From: Hyphomonadaceae bacterium BL14
Lineage (GTDB): Bacteria > Pseudomonadota > Alphaproteobacteria > Caulobacterales > Maricaulaceae
Length of the DNA stretch: 64,000 nt
Direction: 5' to 3'
Assembly (NCBI GenBank): GCA_027627705.1
Contig: CP091242.1
Span: 2,812,290 to 2,876,289, forward strand
Shown here piece by piece: positions 26,488 through 35,595 of this stretch. The position numbers and the translations under genes were made by a program. Below the pieces are notes generated by a model. The model was given only the letters and a program-made list of their open reading frames with translations, was not told the DNA's origin and searched no databases. Numbering within the stretch: position 1 is the stretch's first letter; each line of letters starts with the position of its first letter.

Positions 26488-27519
26488 ATGTCTATTTTTA
26501 TTCTTGGTGTGGATCTGGGCAAGAACGCTTGCAGCATAGTGGGTGTCGATGCATCAGGTGCTGTTGTTGTACGCAGGACGATGCGTCGTCAGACGCTGAT
26601 CGACTATGTCGCCAAGCTGCCAGCTTGCGTGGTCGCGATGGAAGCCTGTTGCGGCGCTCATTATCTGGGACGCGTTTTTGCCAAGCAGGGGCACGAGATC
26701 AGGCTGATGTCGCCCGAGTACGTGCGCCCCTATGTTAAGGCACACAAGAACGATGATCGCGATGCTGAAGGGATCGCCGAAGCGGCCTCGCGTCCAACGA
26801 TGCGCTTTGTCGAGCTAAAGAGCCAGGAGCAGCTGGATATCCAGACGCTTCACCGGGTCCGCTCGCGACTGGTGGCCGAGCGGAGGAGCCTGATCAACCA
26901 GCTGCGGGCGATCCTGCTGGAGCGCGGGACCCTTTTCCCGGTCGGACGCCGCAAGCTGGAACTGGGTATCGATGGCATGCTGACCGATGAGGGGGCGGCA
27001 TTGTCTCCACGCCTGCGCCAACTGGTGGGCGAACTGCGCACTGAATGGCGCGAGCTCGATGCCCGGATCGAAGCCCTGAACGGCGAGTTCATCGAACTGG
27101 CGCGCAATGATCCTGCGGCACGGAGGCTCACCTCCATTCCTTGCATCGGGGTCTTGAATGCAACGGCGCTGATTGCAGCCGTCGGCAACGCCAGCAGCTT
27201 TACAAAAGCCCGCGATCTTGGCGTCTGGCTTGGACTTGTGCCTCGACAACACACCACCGGCGGCAAGCCACGCCTGCTTGGCATCTCAAAACGCGGCAAC
27301 ACCTATTTGCGCACCTTGCTTATCCACGGCGCCAGGGCGGCGCTGCCTTCGCTGTCGCAAAGCGACACCCCGCTGGGGCGATGGCTCACGGCTATGATCG
27401 AGCGCGGCGTCCACCGCAATGCTGTCGTGGTTGCGCTGGCCAACAAACTGGCCCGCATCGCTTGGGCCGCTCTGCGCAAAGGCGCGACCTTCGAACGCGG
27501 CCACCCTGTGGGGGCATAA
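26488..27519 (+). CDS. IS110-family DEDD recombinase/transposase
   Basis: 343 residues from the ATG at 26488 (AAAGGAG eight bases upstream). The N-terminal RuvC-like DEDD domain shows ILGVDLGKN, VVAMEACCG and KNDDRDAEGIAEA. The C-terminal domain has SIPCIGVLNATALIAAVG, a helix-hairpin-helix region, and the serine-bearing ISKRGNTYLRTLLIHGARA. Length is normal and no defect is visible. The family works with an RNA guide encoded in its own non-coding end. Confidence 0.9.
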   Translation: MSIFILGVDLGKNACSIVGVDASGAVVVRRTMRRQTLIDYVAKLPACVVAMEACCGAHYLGRVFAKQGHEIRLMSPEYVRPYVKAHKNDDRDAEGIAEAASRPTMRFVELKSQEQLDIQTLHRVRSRLVAERRSLINQLRAILLERGTLFPVGRRKLELGIDGMLTDEGAALSPRLRQLVGELRTEWRELDARIEALNGEFIELARNDPAARRLTSIPCIGVLNATALIAAVGNASSFTKARDLGVWLGLVPRQHTTGGKPRLLGISKRGNTYLRTLLIHGARAALPSLSQSDTPLGRWLTAMIERGVHRNAVVVALANKLARIAWAALRKGATFERGHPVGA

Positions 27520-27771
27520 CGAGACCGGCCGATTGTCCCTGCGGGGGCAGGCTAACGTTGTTTGCAGGAAGGATCGAGGAGATGGCCTGACAGTTGATCG
27601 GCGTTTGGAAAGCCCGGCCAAAAAAATGGCACTTGTTGCCGGCGTCTTTATTGTGGCTCCGAACGCGCGGATCTCCATCTTGGCCGTGAGCATGCTCACG
27701 AGACCGTATACGTTGACGCAGACTGTTCAGACGATCTCAAAATCCAGCTTGCAAACGGGGCGGGCCATACG
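27520..27771 (+). ncRNA. Candidate seekRNA/bridge-RNA region of the IS110-family element
   Basis: This ~250-base non-coding end follows the recombinase gene. In IS1111-group elements the guide RNA that pairs with both donor and target is encoded here. I did not fold it; the call is based on position and length only. Confidence 0.3.
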
Positions 27772-28116
27772 TTTTTTGCGCGTGATGCCGTGACGCTTCA
27801 GGAACCGATGGATCGTGCCATAGCCGAAGGTGTGACTACGTTCAGCCAGAGCAGCCCGTAGCTCCTCGATCGTGATGTCGCCTGTCTCGTCGAGAAGGGA
27901 CAGGATCAGCGCAGCCTGCGCCTCCACCCGTCCAGAGCGGCGATCTCCACCCAGTGGCCCGGGGCGCACGTCGCCCTGCTCGCGATCCAGTCGGCGCCAG
28001 CGGCTGACACTGGCTGCGCTGACCCCAAATCGCGCCGCAGCCTCGCGGTGGTTCGCTCCTGCCTTCACCGCGGCGAAGACACGGCTGCGAAGATCTACAG
28101 ATAAAGCCTTGGACAT
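27772..28116 (-). pseudogene. IS630-family transposase, N-terminal fragment
   Basis: About 115 codons starting MSKALSVDLRSRVF. It contains the helix-turn-helix (NHREAAARFGVSAASVSRW) and second DNA-binding helix region (TIEELRAALAERSHTFGYGT). The frame is interrupted after HGITRKK by the IS110 element. Confidence 0.85.
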
Positions 28117-28290
28117 GTCCGCCGGCCTCCCGTCCGGGAAGACAGTGTGAATCAGAGTTCGAACCCCGTGGGAATCCCAAATCCGATTCAATCAGGCAGG
28201 ATCACGCTCTAGGGCCATTGTTTTGGTCTTCCGGCTCTTCAGCAAAAGTTGGCGCTGCCTTGCGCCTCAAGCAGACACAATTCGAATAGC

Positions 28291-29078
28291 TTAGGTGCTG
28301 TTGACAAAGTACCGGAACCACAGGCGGATTGAAGCGAGATGGATGAAGCCGAGATAGCTGTCGGCGGTCTTGTCGTAGCGTGTGGCGAGGCGGCGTGAGC
28401 AGCGCAGCTTGTTGAAGCACCGCTCGATGCGGTTTCTCAGCCCATAGACGAAGTCGTCGATCTGGACGGGGTTCTTGCGGTTTCGGCGCGCCGGGATCAT
28501 CGGCACGGCGCCGGCGGCTTCCAGCGATGTTCGGATATTGTCGCTGTCATAGCCTTTGTCGGCCAGCAGGACGCGCGGGACTGGGCCATGCGCGGCCATC
28601 ACCGCCTCATAACCTTTGTAGTCGGAGACTTCACCGCCGGTGATCTCAGCGGCTATGGGCAGCCCTTCAGCGTTGGTGCGAAGGTGTATTTTGGTCGTGA
28701 AGCCACCTTTTGAGCGCCCAAAACCCTGTTTTTGAGTCCCCCTTTAGCGCCCGCAGCCTGATGGTGCGCGCGAACGATAGTGGAATCGACCATTTGAAGA
28801 CTGTCGGGTACGGCCCCGCTCTCGCCCAGCGCTTCCAACATCACCTCCCACACGCCTGACAGCGTCCAGCGGCGGAACTGGCGGTAGACCCGCGTCCACG
28901 GACCGAAATAGTCGTGAAGATCACGCCAGGGCGCGCCGGTGCGCGCGATCCAGAACACGCCGTCCAGCACGCGGCGATGATCAGAAGGCGGGCGGCCCCG
29001 CTTGCCTCCGGTCGCCACCACGAAAGGCGCAAAGAACGCCCACTCCTCGTCCGTCATCAAACCGCGAACCAAGACCAC
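28291..29078 (-). CDS. IS5-family transposase, two frames (copy A)
   Basis: The first frame (141 codons) has the DDE-type N-terminus (FFAPFVVATGGKRGRPP, MVDSTIVRAHHQAAGAKGG). The second continues with VLLADKGYDSDNIR and the last acidic motif NRIERCFNKLR. The switch lies in the purine-rich AAAGGGGGAC to CAAAAAC region, where IS427-group elements frameshift. The stop codon is completed by flanking DNA (ACC then TAA). Confidence 0.85.
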
Positions 29079-29142
29079 CTCCCAAAAGCCAGTCTTGAAT
29101 CACGCTTCGGGCGGGTTGGGAATCCACTTCGTCAACAGGTCC
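28294..29142 (-). mobile_element. IS5-family (IS427-like) element, copy A
   Basis: An 849-base element with ends GGACCTGTTGACGAAGTGG and GGTGCTGTTGACAAAGTACC (reverse complement). Copies B (33073-33921) and C (42510-43358) are the same length and nearly identical. Copy A points left, the other two right. Confidence 0.9.
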
Positions 29143-29199
29143 TAAGCTCGCAACGCTGCGGATCGGATTGCGATCAGGGTTGCTACGAACCTAGGGCCG

Positions 29200-30951
29200 C
29201 TACCTAGTGGCCACCAAGCGGCGGACGCTTTGCACTAAAAAATCGGCGATGACAGGCTTTGTGATGAAAGCGTCCATACCGGCCGCCACGCACATCTGCC
29301 GTTCGCTATCTGCCTGATGGGCGGTCAGCCCGATGATCGGCACGCGGCCCGCCGGCCCGTCGTGGGCACGCACACGCCGCGCCGCCTCCACCCCGCCCAT
29401 GACCGGCATCTTCATGTCGAATATGGCGCAATCAACCGCGAGCAGTGGATTCAAGATGATATCAAGGGCGGCCTTGCCGGTCTCAACTATCAACACCTCC
29501 GCGCCATGCCGACGCAGCATAAAGCCGATGATCTTAGCATTAACCGGATCATCCTCGGCGACGAGAATTCTTAACTCCTTCAGCAGAGTCTCCGATCCAG
29601 TCTGGATTCTGGCGGCCTGACCGAGTTCGTCCGGCGACACCGCCCGCAGCACTTTGCTCAGCGATGCTGGTCTCAGGGGCGAAGTTAGCCACTTGAAGGC
29701 GCCGCCGGCCGCCTCTGATTTTATGTTACCTTTACTATGGGTAATGATCATGAAGCGACTGAGCCGGTCGGCAAAGTCATCCTTGATTGAATCCATATAG
29801 ACTTCTGAAGCGATCACGGAGGCGTTCTCCTGCGACAGCGCTTCATCCAGGGATTTGAAATTGATGATCCTGGCACGCCCGTTCATTTGTTCGATCGTTC
29901 TCTGCAGCGCATAGCCCTGCAGGTGATTGGCCGGTAGGATCACGCACCCCATCTGGCTTAGGGCCGCATCCTCCGGCATCGGCTCCTGTGCCGGGGCGGG
30001 AAGGGTAATCTGAAACTCGGCCCCTTTCCCGAGTGAAGATCGGACATTGATCGTACCGCCCGCACTTGTAACCAGACGCTGCACAATGGCCAGACCCAGC
30101 CCAGATCCGGGGACCGCGGACCGCTCGGCAGCGCCACGTTCAAACGGGATGAACAGCCGAGCCTGTTCTGTTGGTGAAATACCCGGCCCCGTATCGATAA
30201 TGGAGAATTTCAGCTCGCCCGTGTCGTAGGTCACATGGATCAGCACGCCACCCTCTTCGGTAAACTTGACGGCGTTGCCGGCGACATTGAAGAGGATTTG
30301 CTTGAGCCGCTTTTCGTCCGACTCGATGATTTTAGGCACCGATGTTTCAACGACATAATCTAGGGTCAGTCGCTTGTCCGAGGCTTTAAATCCAAGGATC
30401 TCGATCGTGCTCTCGATTAACCCGCGGATGTCGACTGGCTCTTTCAGAAAGCCGATCTCACCCGCTTCAATGCGGGCCAGATCCAGAATATCATCAATGA
30501 TACCCAACGCGTGCTCTGAAGCCTTTCGGATTAACTCAACATAATTTTTTTGGTCATTGGCAAGAGAAGTTTCCATTAACAGGTTTGATGCACCAATCAG
30601 CCCCGACAACGGTGTGCGCAACTCATGCGTTACCGAGGCAAGGATGATTTCACGGGCGCGAACGAGGCTCGGATCGCTCAATTCTGATTCGGACATGTCT
30701 GGGTTTGGGACGAAGCGTTTGACGCAAATGCCCACTTCATCATGGCAGGTCTCCCATGTCATCTCCTGTTTGCTCAGGCTTTCCGTGTTACGCCGGCCAA
30801 GGGCCAATGCGAGCTCGCCAGCGAAGGGCTCAAACTTGCCCCCACGGAACTCATTCACCCGCTCCCCCAGAAATCTATCGAAATAATCGCAAATATATAT
30901 AATGCGACCGCGGTTTAATAGAACAAATCCGCCAACATCAGAGTTTTTCAT
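29200..30951 (-). CDS. Hybrid sensor histidine kinase with receiver domain
   Basis: 583 residues, no membrane segment. An N-terminal PAS-like sensor of about 80 residues is followed by a dimerisation/phosphoacceptor domain with His109 in VTHELRTPLSG. Next is an ATPase domain (N box NVAGNAVKF, G1 DTGPGI, G2 GSGLGL), a degenerate middle region (~330-440) resembling a receiver without its Asp, and a C-terminal receiver with Asp512 in CAIFDMKMP. Cytoplasmic; it could pass phosphate to the stand-alone receiver at 24.6 kb. It lies 58 bases from IS5 copy A and 320 bases from the flagellin-like gene. Signal and output are unknown. Confidence 0.9.
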   Translation of the reverse strand: MKNSDVGGFVLLNRGRIIYICDYFDRFLGERVNEFRGGKFEPFAGELALALGRRNTESLSKQEMTWETCHDEVGICVKRFVPNPDMSESELSDPSLVRAREIILASVTHELRTPLSGLIGASNLLMETSLANDQKNYVELIRKASEHALGIIDDILDLARIEAGEIGFLKEPVDIRGLIESTIEILGFKASDKRLTLDYVVETSVPKIIESDEKRLKQILFNVAGNAVKFTEEGGVLIHVTYDTGELKFSIIDTGPGISPTEQARLFIPFERGAAERSAVPGSGLGLAIVQRLVTSAGGTINVRSSLGKGAEFQITLPAPAQEPMPEDAALSQMGCVILPANHLQGYALQRTIEQMNGRARIINFKSLDEALSQENASVIASEVYMDSIKDDFADRLSRFMIITHSKGNIKSEAAGGAFKWLTSPLRPASLSKVLRAVSPDELGQAARIQTGSETLLKELRILVAEDDPVNAKIIGFMLRRHGAEVLIVETGKAALDIILNPLLAVDCAIFDMKMPVMGGVEAARRVRAHDGPAGRVPIIGLTAHQADSERQMCVAAGMDAFITKPVIADFLVQSVRRLVATR

Positions 30952-31272
30952 TTAATAGTTTCACTTTATTATTCCAAATTTTGGATAGCGCCAAATGATT
31001 GATTTTTGATAAATGGCGCATTGAGATCAGGCGCTGAATCGCCAGACTTGATCGGCGCCCTTCGCGAGGAGGGCGCAGCCGCATGTGGGATGGCGGCGGT
31101 CACGGCGCCCGGCGCGTTCGACCCGCTCCGGGCGGCCCTTTCGAATTGGGAGCCGAGGGTCGCAGCGCTGGCGCAAGCGCCGCACGGGGCGCTGCCATTG
31201 ATCACCCTTGGGTGGAGCGGAACCTGAACGCGAACTTCATCCTGGCAGGCCATTGCCCGGCATAAGGCTCCT
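30952..31272. other. Gap between the hybrid kinase and flagellin-like genes
   Basis: About 320 bases with no convincing gene; first 60 bases are AT-rich and may hold the kinase promoter. A GGCGCCCTTCGCG and GCGCAGCC-rich patch near 31053-31080 could form a hairpin behind the flagellin-like gene. Confidence 0.35.
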
Positions 31273-32910
31273 TTATAACTTTTCGATGCGGCGCATGGGC
31301 GTGGAGGAGGGGATGGCCGAACCGATGGTTGAGCTGAGTGTCAACTTCATGTTAGCTGAAAGGCTGGGTGTGGATAAAGGCCTCAGCCGCCCCGGCGCGA
31401 ACCCGCCGATATTGATGGAGTCAAAAAGAGCCAGGCTGTTGGACAGGAGACCGATCTGAGCGCTCATGATGCTGGTCTGGGTCTGCACCATGGACTGGGC
31501 CAGCTGGTTGTGGACCTGGGCCGCCACCTGAAGCGCCCCAACCCGCTCAATATCGCGATTGACCAGCCGGGAGATCCCGGCGTCGATGATGTCGGTCATG
31601 CGCTGCTGCATGCTCATCCGGGCCGAGATAGAGCGTGATGCGCCGCCGTATTGCTGCGCGACCTGCCGGACATTGCCCAGCGACTGGTCAAGGGCCGACA
31701 TCTTTGAGGCCCAATCCGCCGTGGCGATCTCTGGCCGCCAGTTATGCACCCCCCGCTTCATCGCATTGGTTGCCTGCGCCACCTCTTGACCATCCAGAAC
31801 CCGGTCCCAAACTGCCAGATCGCTAAAGCGGCCATTGTGCAGCCTGATGACGCCATCCTCTATTTGGGTTGGAAGCGGTGTATTGATGCTCGCGATCAGC
31901 GTCCCATCAAAGTAGAGCTTTAGATCTCCACGCGTTTCACCCTCACCACTTTGTGTGAAGGTTATATTGGCCCAATCACCAGGCTTGAGTGTGCCGCCTG
32001 TTGAAAAGATGAAATCTTGCGCTCCCACCGTTAGTAAAATATTGCCAGTCGTTTTTTGCGTCATTAATCCAACGTATCTAGCAGACCCAGTTGTCCAATT
32101 ATACTTAGAATAAATAAAATTTGTTATGTCCGATTCATTGTTTATTAAATCAATTTTTAAATTGAATGACATAGTTCGATTTAAATAATGAGGAATCGAG
32201 TAAGAATTATTTGCTTAAAATAATGGGTCTTCCGCATTGGCGGACTGGTCTTTATTTGGCCCATCAAAAGAAAAATTAGAGCTGCCATTCAAAGGCTGCA
32301 AAACCGCGCCGCCAAAGCCGTTCGTCCAGGCCACTGGGTTAAGGCTGCCTTCGAAGTCAAAGGCAGCGCGCAGGTTTTCCAGGGCCGGAGGAACAAGAAG
32401 ATCGATATCGCTGATCGCGCCTGTAATCCCTGGCCGCAAATCGACAGCGTTGATGCTCATCCCGCCCGGCAGGGCCACATCACCGGACTGGCTGGCCGCT
32501 TCCGGATTGATGAGATTGCGCGAGCCGAATGTCGCCATTTCGGTGATCTGTCTTATGCGCGGGACCAACGCGCCATACTCCTGTGCCAGCTTGGCGCGAT
32601 GATCCTCTGATAGGCTTGCGTCCTGCAGGCGCACCGACAGCGTCTTCATCTCCATGAGCGTGTCCTCGATAGCCTCCACGGCGGCGAGGGTCACGTTGAC
32701 GAGCCCGTCGGCCCGCTCCAGCGCACGGATCTGGTTGAGATGGTTCAGGCGCTGGCTGATTGCATTTGTCACCTGGATGGCCGAAACGGCATCCATGGAC
32801 ATGGCTGGGCGCTGGCCATAAGATATCGCGCTCGCAACCGCGGACGATTGCAAGGCTTGCGCTCTCGACACTGCAATGAGGGGCGCGGCATACGCCGACA
32901 CCGATGTCAT
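31273..32910 (-). pseudogene. Flagellin-like protein with inserted LamG domain, split by one in-frame TAA
   Basis: Two frames (232 codons from 32910, and 300 codons from 32172) are in the same phase and separated by a single TAA at 32215-32217; reading through it gives ~545 residues. The N-terminal ~150 residues are flagellin-like (ISQRLNHLNQIRALERADG, TLMEMKTLSVRLQDA, FGSRNLINP). The middle (~200-370) is a complete LamG/concanavalin-like domain (AAFDFEGSLN to RFSDLAVWDRVLDGQEV), which the stop interrupts near its start. The last ~110 residues are again helical and flagellin C-terminus-like (NRDIERVGALQVAAQVHNQLAQ). Either a fresh pseudogene or a readthrough gene. It is flanked by inverted IS5 copies A and B. 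Confidence 0.75.
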
Positions 32911-33072
32911 GACCGCTCCCTTCTAGAGCCGTTGCGCAAGCAAGCACTTCATTTCACTTCCTGTCATTATAGGCACTTTCCTAAGAATAAGTGTCTTTAT
33001 GCGTGCTCCTCCGCCATCATTGGTCAAGTGATCCAGTTGAGCTGCCGCGCGTATCCGCGCCATCAAATACAA

Positions 33073-33921
33073 GGACCTGTTGACGAAGTGGATTCCCAAC
33101 CCGCCCGAAGCGTGATTCAAGACTGGCTTTTGGGAGGTGGTCTTGGTTCGCGGTTTGATGACGGACGAGGAGTGGGCGTTCTTTGCGCCTTTCGTGGTGG
33201 CGACCGGAGGCAAGCGGGGCCGCCCGCCTTCTGATCATCGCCGCGTGCTGGACGGCGTGTTCTGGATCGCGCGCACCGGCGCGCCCTGGCGTGATCTTCA
33301 CGACTATTTCGGTCCGTGGACGCGGGTCTACCGCCAGTTCCGCCGCTGGACGCTGTCAGGCGTGTGGGAGGTGATGTTGGAAGCGCTGGGCGAGAGCGGG
33401 GCCGTACCCGACAGTCTTCAAATGGTCGATTCCACTATCGTTCGCGCGCACCATCAGGCTGCGGGCGCTAAAGGGGGACTCAAAAACAGGGTTTTGGGCG
33501 CTCAAAAGGTGGCTTCACGACCAAAATACACCTTCGCACCAACGCTGAAGGGCTGCCCATAGCCGCTGAGATCACCGGCGGTGAAGTCTCCGACTACAAA
33601 GGTTATGAGGCGGTGATGGCCGCGCATGGCCCAGTCCCGCGCGTCCTGCTGGCCGACAAAGGCTATGACAGCGACAATATCCGAACATCGCTGGAAGCCG
33701 CCGGCGCCGTGCCGATGATCCCGGCGCGCCGAAACCGCAAGAACCCCGTCCAGATCGACGACTTCGTCTATGGGCTGAGAAACCGCATCGAGCGGTGCTT
33801 CAACAAGCTGCGCTGCTCACGCCGCCTCGCCACACGCTACGACAAGACCGCCGACAGCTATCTCGGCTTCATCCATCTCGCTTCAATCCGCCTGTGGTTC
33901 CGGTACTTTGTCAACAGCACC
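33073..33921 (+). mobile_element. IS5-family (IS427-like) element, copy B
   Basis: Same 849-base element as copy A in the opposite direction. Its right end abuts a different IS5-family element that starts two bases later. Confidence 0.9.
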
Positions 33922-33924
33922 TAG
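33137..33924 (+). CDS. IS5-family transposase, two frames (copy B)
   Basis: Same two-frame transposase as copy A (frames 33137-33562 and 33613-33924). The last codons NST are followed by TAG whose bases lie outside the element. Confidence 0.85.
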
Positions 33925-34791
33925 GGTCCAAACCCAATCAGCCTGTTGATGGACATGTGTAAATCATGATTCCAACGGCTGGAGGCTGTTGGAGGATGGT
34001 GTATGGCGCGGCTGTTTTGGCTGAGTGATGCGCAATGGGCGCTGATTGAACCGCATGTTCCGAGGAACCAGCCTGGGGCGCGGCGTGTCGATGACCGGCG
34101 CGTGATCTCGAGCATCATTCATGTCCTGAAGACCGGCTCCCGATGGTGCGACTGCCCGCCCGAATACGGTCCCTCGACAACGATCTACAACCGGTTCAAT
34201 CGCTGGTCCCGTCGGCGCTTCTGGGCCAATCTCGTCGAAGCTCTGGCGGTGTCCGGGGCGGTCACGAAATCGACCTCCATCGACAGCACCTACGTGAAAG
34301 CGCACCGCTCGGCCCACGGTGGAGTTCGAGAGCGAAGCTGTCGGACGGGGCGAAAAATCAGGCGATCGGCCTCTCGCGCGGCGGCCAGACGACCAAGGTC
34401 CACGCACTCACCGACACGCTCGGGCGGCCCTACGCCTTCGACCTGACGCCGGGCCATGCATCTGACGTGAAGGCCGCGGGCCTGTTGCTCCACCGCGCGG
34501 CAGGCGCGCGCTACCTCATCGCCGACAAGGGCTATGACGCCAACGCGATCCGCAAAAGCCTGCGCCAGGAGGGCAAGGTCCCCGTCATCCCGGGCCGCAT
34601 CAACCGCAAGCGCAAGATCGTCTACGACAAGGCCAGATACCGCGACCGCCACCTCGTCGAAAACGCCTTCTGCCGCATCAAGGACTTCAGGCGCGTCGAC
34701 ACACGCTACGACAAACTCGCCAGAAACTTCCTATCAGCCGTCGCCCTCGCCGTCCTCGTCGCCTTCTGGTTATGAATGAGTCTGGACCCTA
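33923..34791 (+). mobile_element. Second type of IS5-family element
   Basis: The ends AGGGTCCAAAC and the reverse complement AGGGTCCAGAC define about 869 bases; CTAG is found at both borders. It is inserted directly behind copy B. A truncated right end of the same element occurs at 41374-41507. Confidence 0.85.
34003..34775 (+). CDS. IS5-family transposase, two overlapping frames
   Basis: The first frame (34003-34446) carries the N-terminus (FWLSDAQWALIEPHVPRNQ, STSIDSTYVKAHRSA). The second, open from 34143, carries AIGLSRGGQTTKVHALTD, YLIADKGYDANAIRK and the Glu motif RHLVENAFCRIKDFR. Frameshifting in the A-rich GCGAAAAATCAGG region would join them. The two-frame layout is normal for IS427-like elements. 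Confidence 0.85.
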
Positions 34792-34932
34792 GGTCGAGGG
34801 GGGGGCACCCGACCCTCACTGAGCGGGGCAACGGCTTACAGAGTACGCGCGAGCAACCGGGAGCGAAACGACGCTTGAGCTGAGTCGCGCCCCCCGCCCT
34901 TTCGCGCTGAGGTGACACTATCCAGGGCTTGC

Positions 34933-35215
34933 CTGGCCGGAGGGAAATTGTCGCAAAATGTGACAAATCCCCAAAGCATGTGACAGATTGAATCAGGAAA
35001 GTCAGGCGGCGCGATAAGGCTAATCGCCAATTTACGATCGGCCGTCTTTGGTAAGCACATTATTTTTTATTTTACCATTAATTTCCCTAGGCCAATAATT
35101 GGCTTCGATCTTGCGGCCATTTATTTACCCGCTCTGTCTGGCGGCTTGACGGATAAGAGGAAACAACTATGCATCGTGAAACGACGTCCGCAGGCCTGAT
35201 GAAGCTCGGGTGCCG
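34933..35215 (+). pseudogene. Relic of a third repeat-protein gene: promoter, leader and first codons only
   Basis: This segment aligns with the upstream region and first ~12 codons of the paralogue at 47.1-48.1 kb. Shared blocks include TTGTCGCAAAATG, CAGGCGGCGC, AATCGC-AATTTACG, ACCATTAA, ATTGGCTTCGATCTTGCGG, the leader stem CCGCT/GGCGG, TTGACGGATAAGAGGAAACAACTATG and CATCGTGAAACGACGTCCGC. After that the coding sequence no longer resembles the paralogues, so the gene body was lost or replaced. An open frame continues to 35585 but looks unrelated and I do not count it as a gene. Confidence 0.65.
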
Positions 35216-35595
35216 CGTCCACTTCAGACGATCGAACAGTCAGGCTGTGAAAGGGCCATGGGTTTCCCGGCAGCGGCACCGCTTCACCCCGCAGCGAGCC
35301 GTCACCATGGCTCTGGTGCCATGGGATGCCCCAAAACCGGTTCGCTCAGTCAGAACGCCCTCCCGGAAACAAAAGCCAGATAAAGCAGCGCTTGAACCAC
35401 AAACGATTTCTTCATCCACAAATATTATATGGCTGATCAAAATACGGTGCCTTTTCGTACTTTTTGGGAAGAGAAAGCGGCCTGCGAACGACTGTCATTC
35501 ACTGAAAAAATTTTGGGTGAATAAATACGTGACCCTATATTTCCAATCCAATGATAGGCGACACGTTTTTTTTAAAGCATTTTAGGAAACTCGAA

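Larger units (their letters stand above)
26416..27771 (+). mobile_element. IS110-family (IS1111-like) element inserted in the IS630 transposase
   Basis: The borders follow from rejoining the IS630 gene. The ends carry a subterminal inverted repeat ATGGCCCGCCCC (left) and its complement GGGGCGGGCCAT (right), as in the IS1111 group. The 5' non-coding part is about 70 bases and the 3' part about 250 bases, also the IS1111 layout. Confidence 0.8.
25797..28211 (-). mobile_element. IS630-family element, split by an IS110-family element
   Basis: The outer borders carry TAGAGC (25797) and GCTCTA (28206-28211), an inverted end that includes the TA dinucleotide target of IS630/Tc1 elements. The transposase is read on the minus strand; its N-terminal part is at 27772-28116 and its C-terminal part at 25851-26415. 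The IS110-family insertion lies between them. Confidence 0.8.

Noticed and set aside
35169..35585. 138-codon frame after the conserved leader at 35.1 kb as an intact gene
   Set aside because: Only the first ~12 codons resemble the paralogues; the rest lacks a signal peptide and repeats and runs into the LysR start region.
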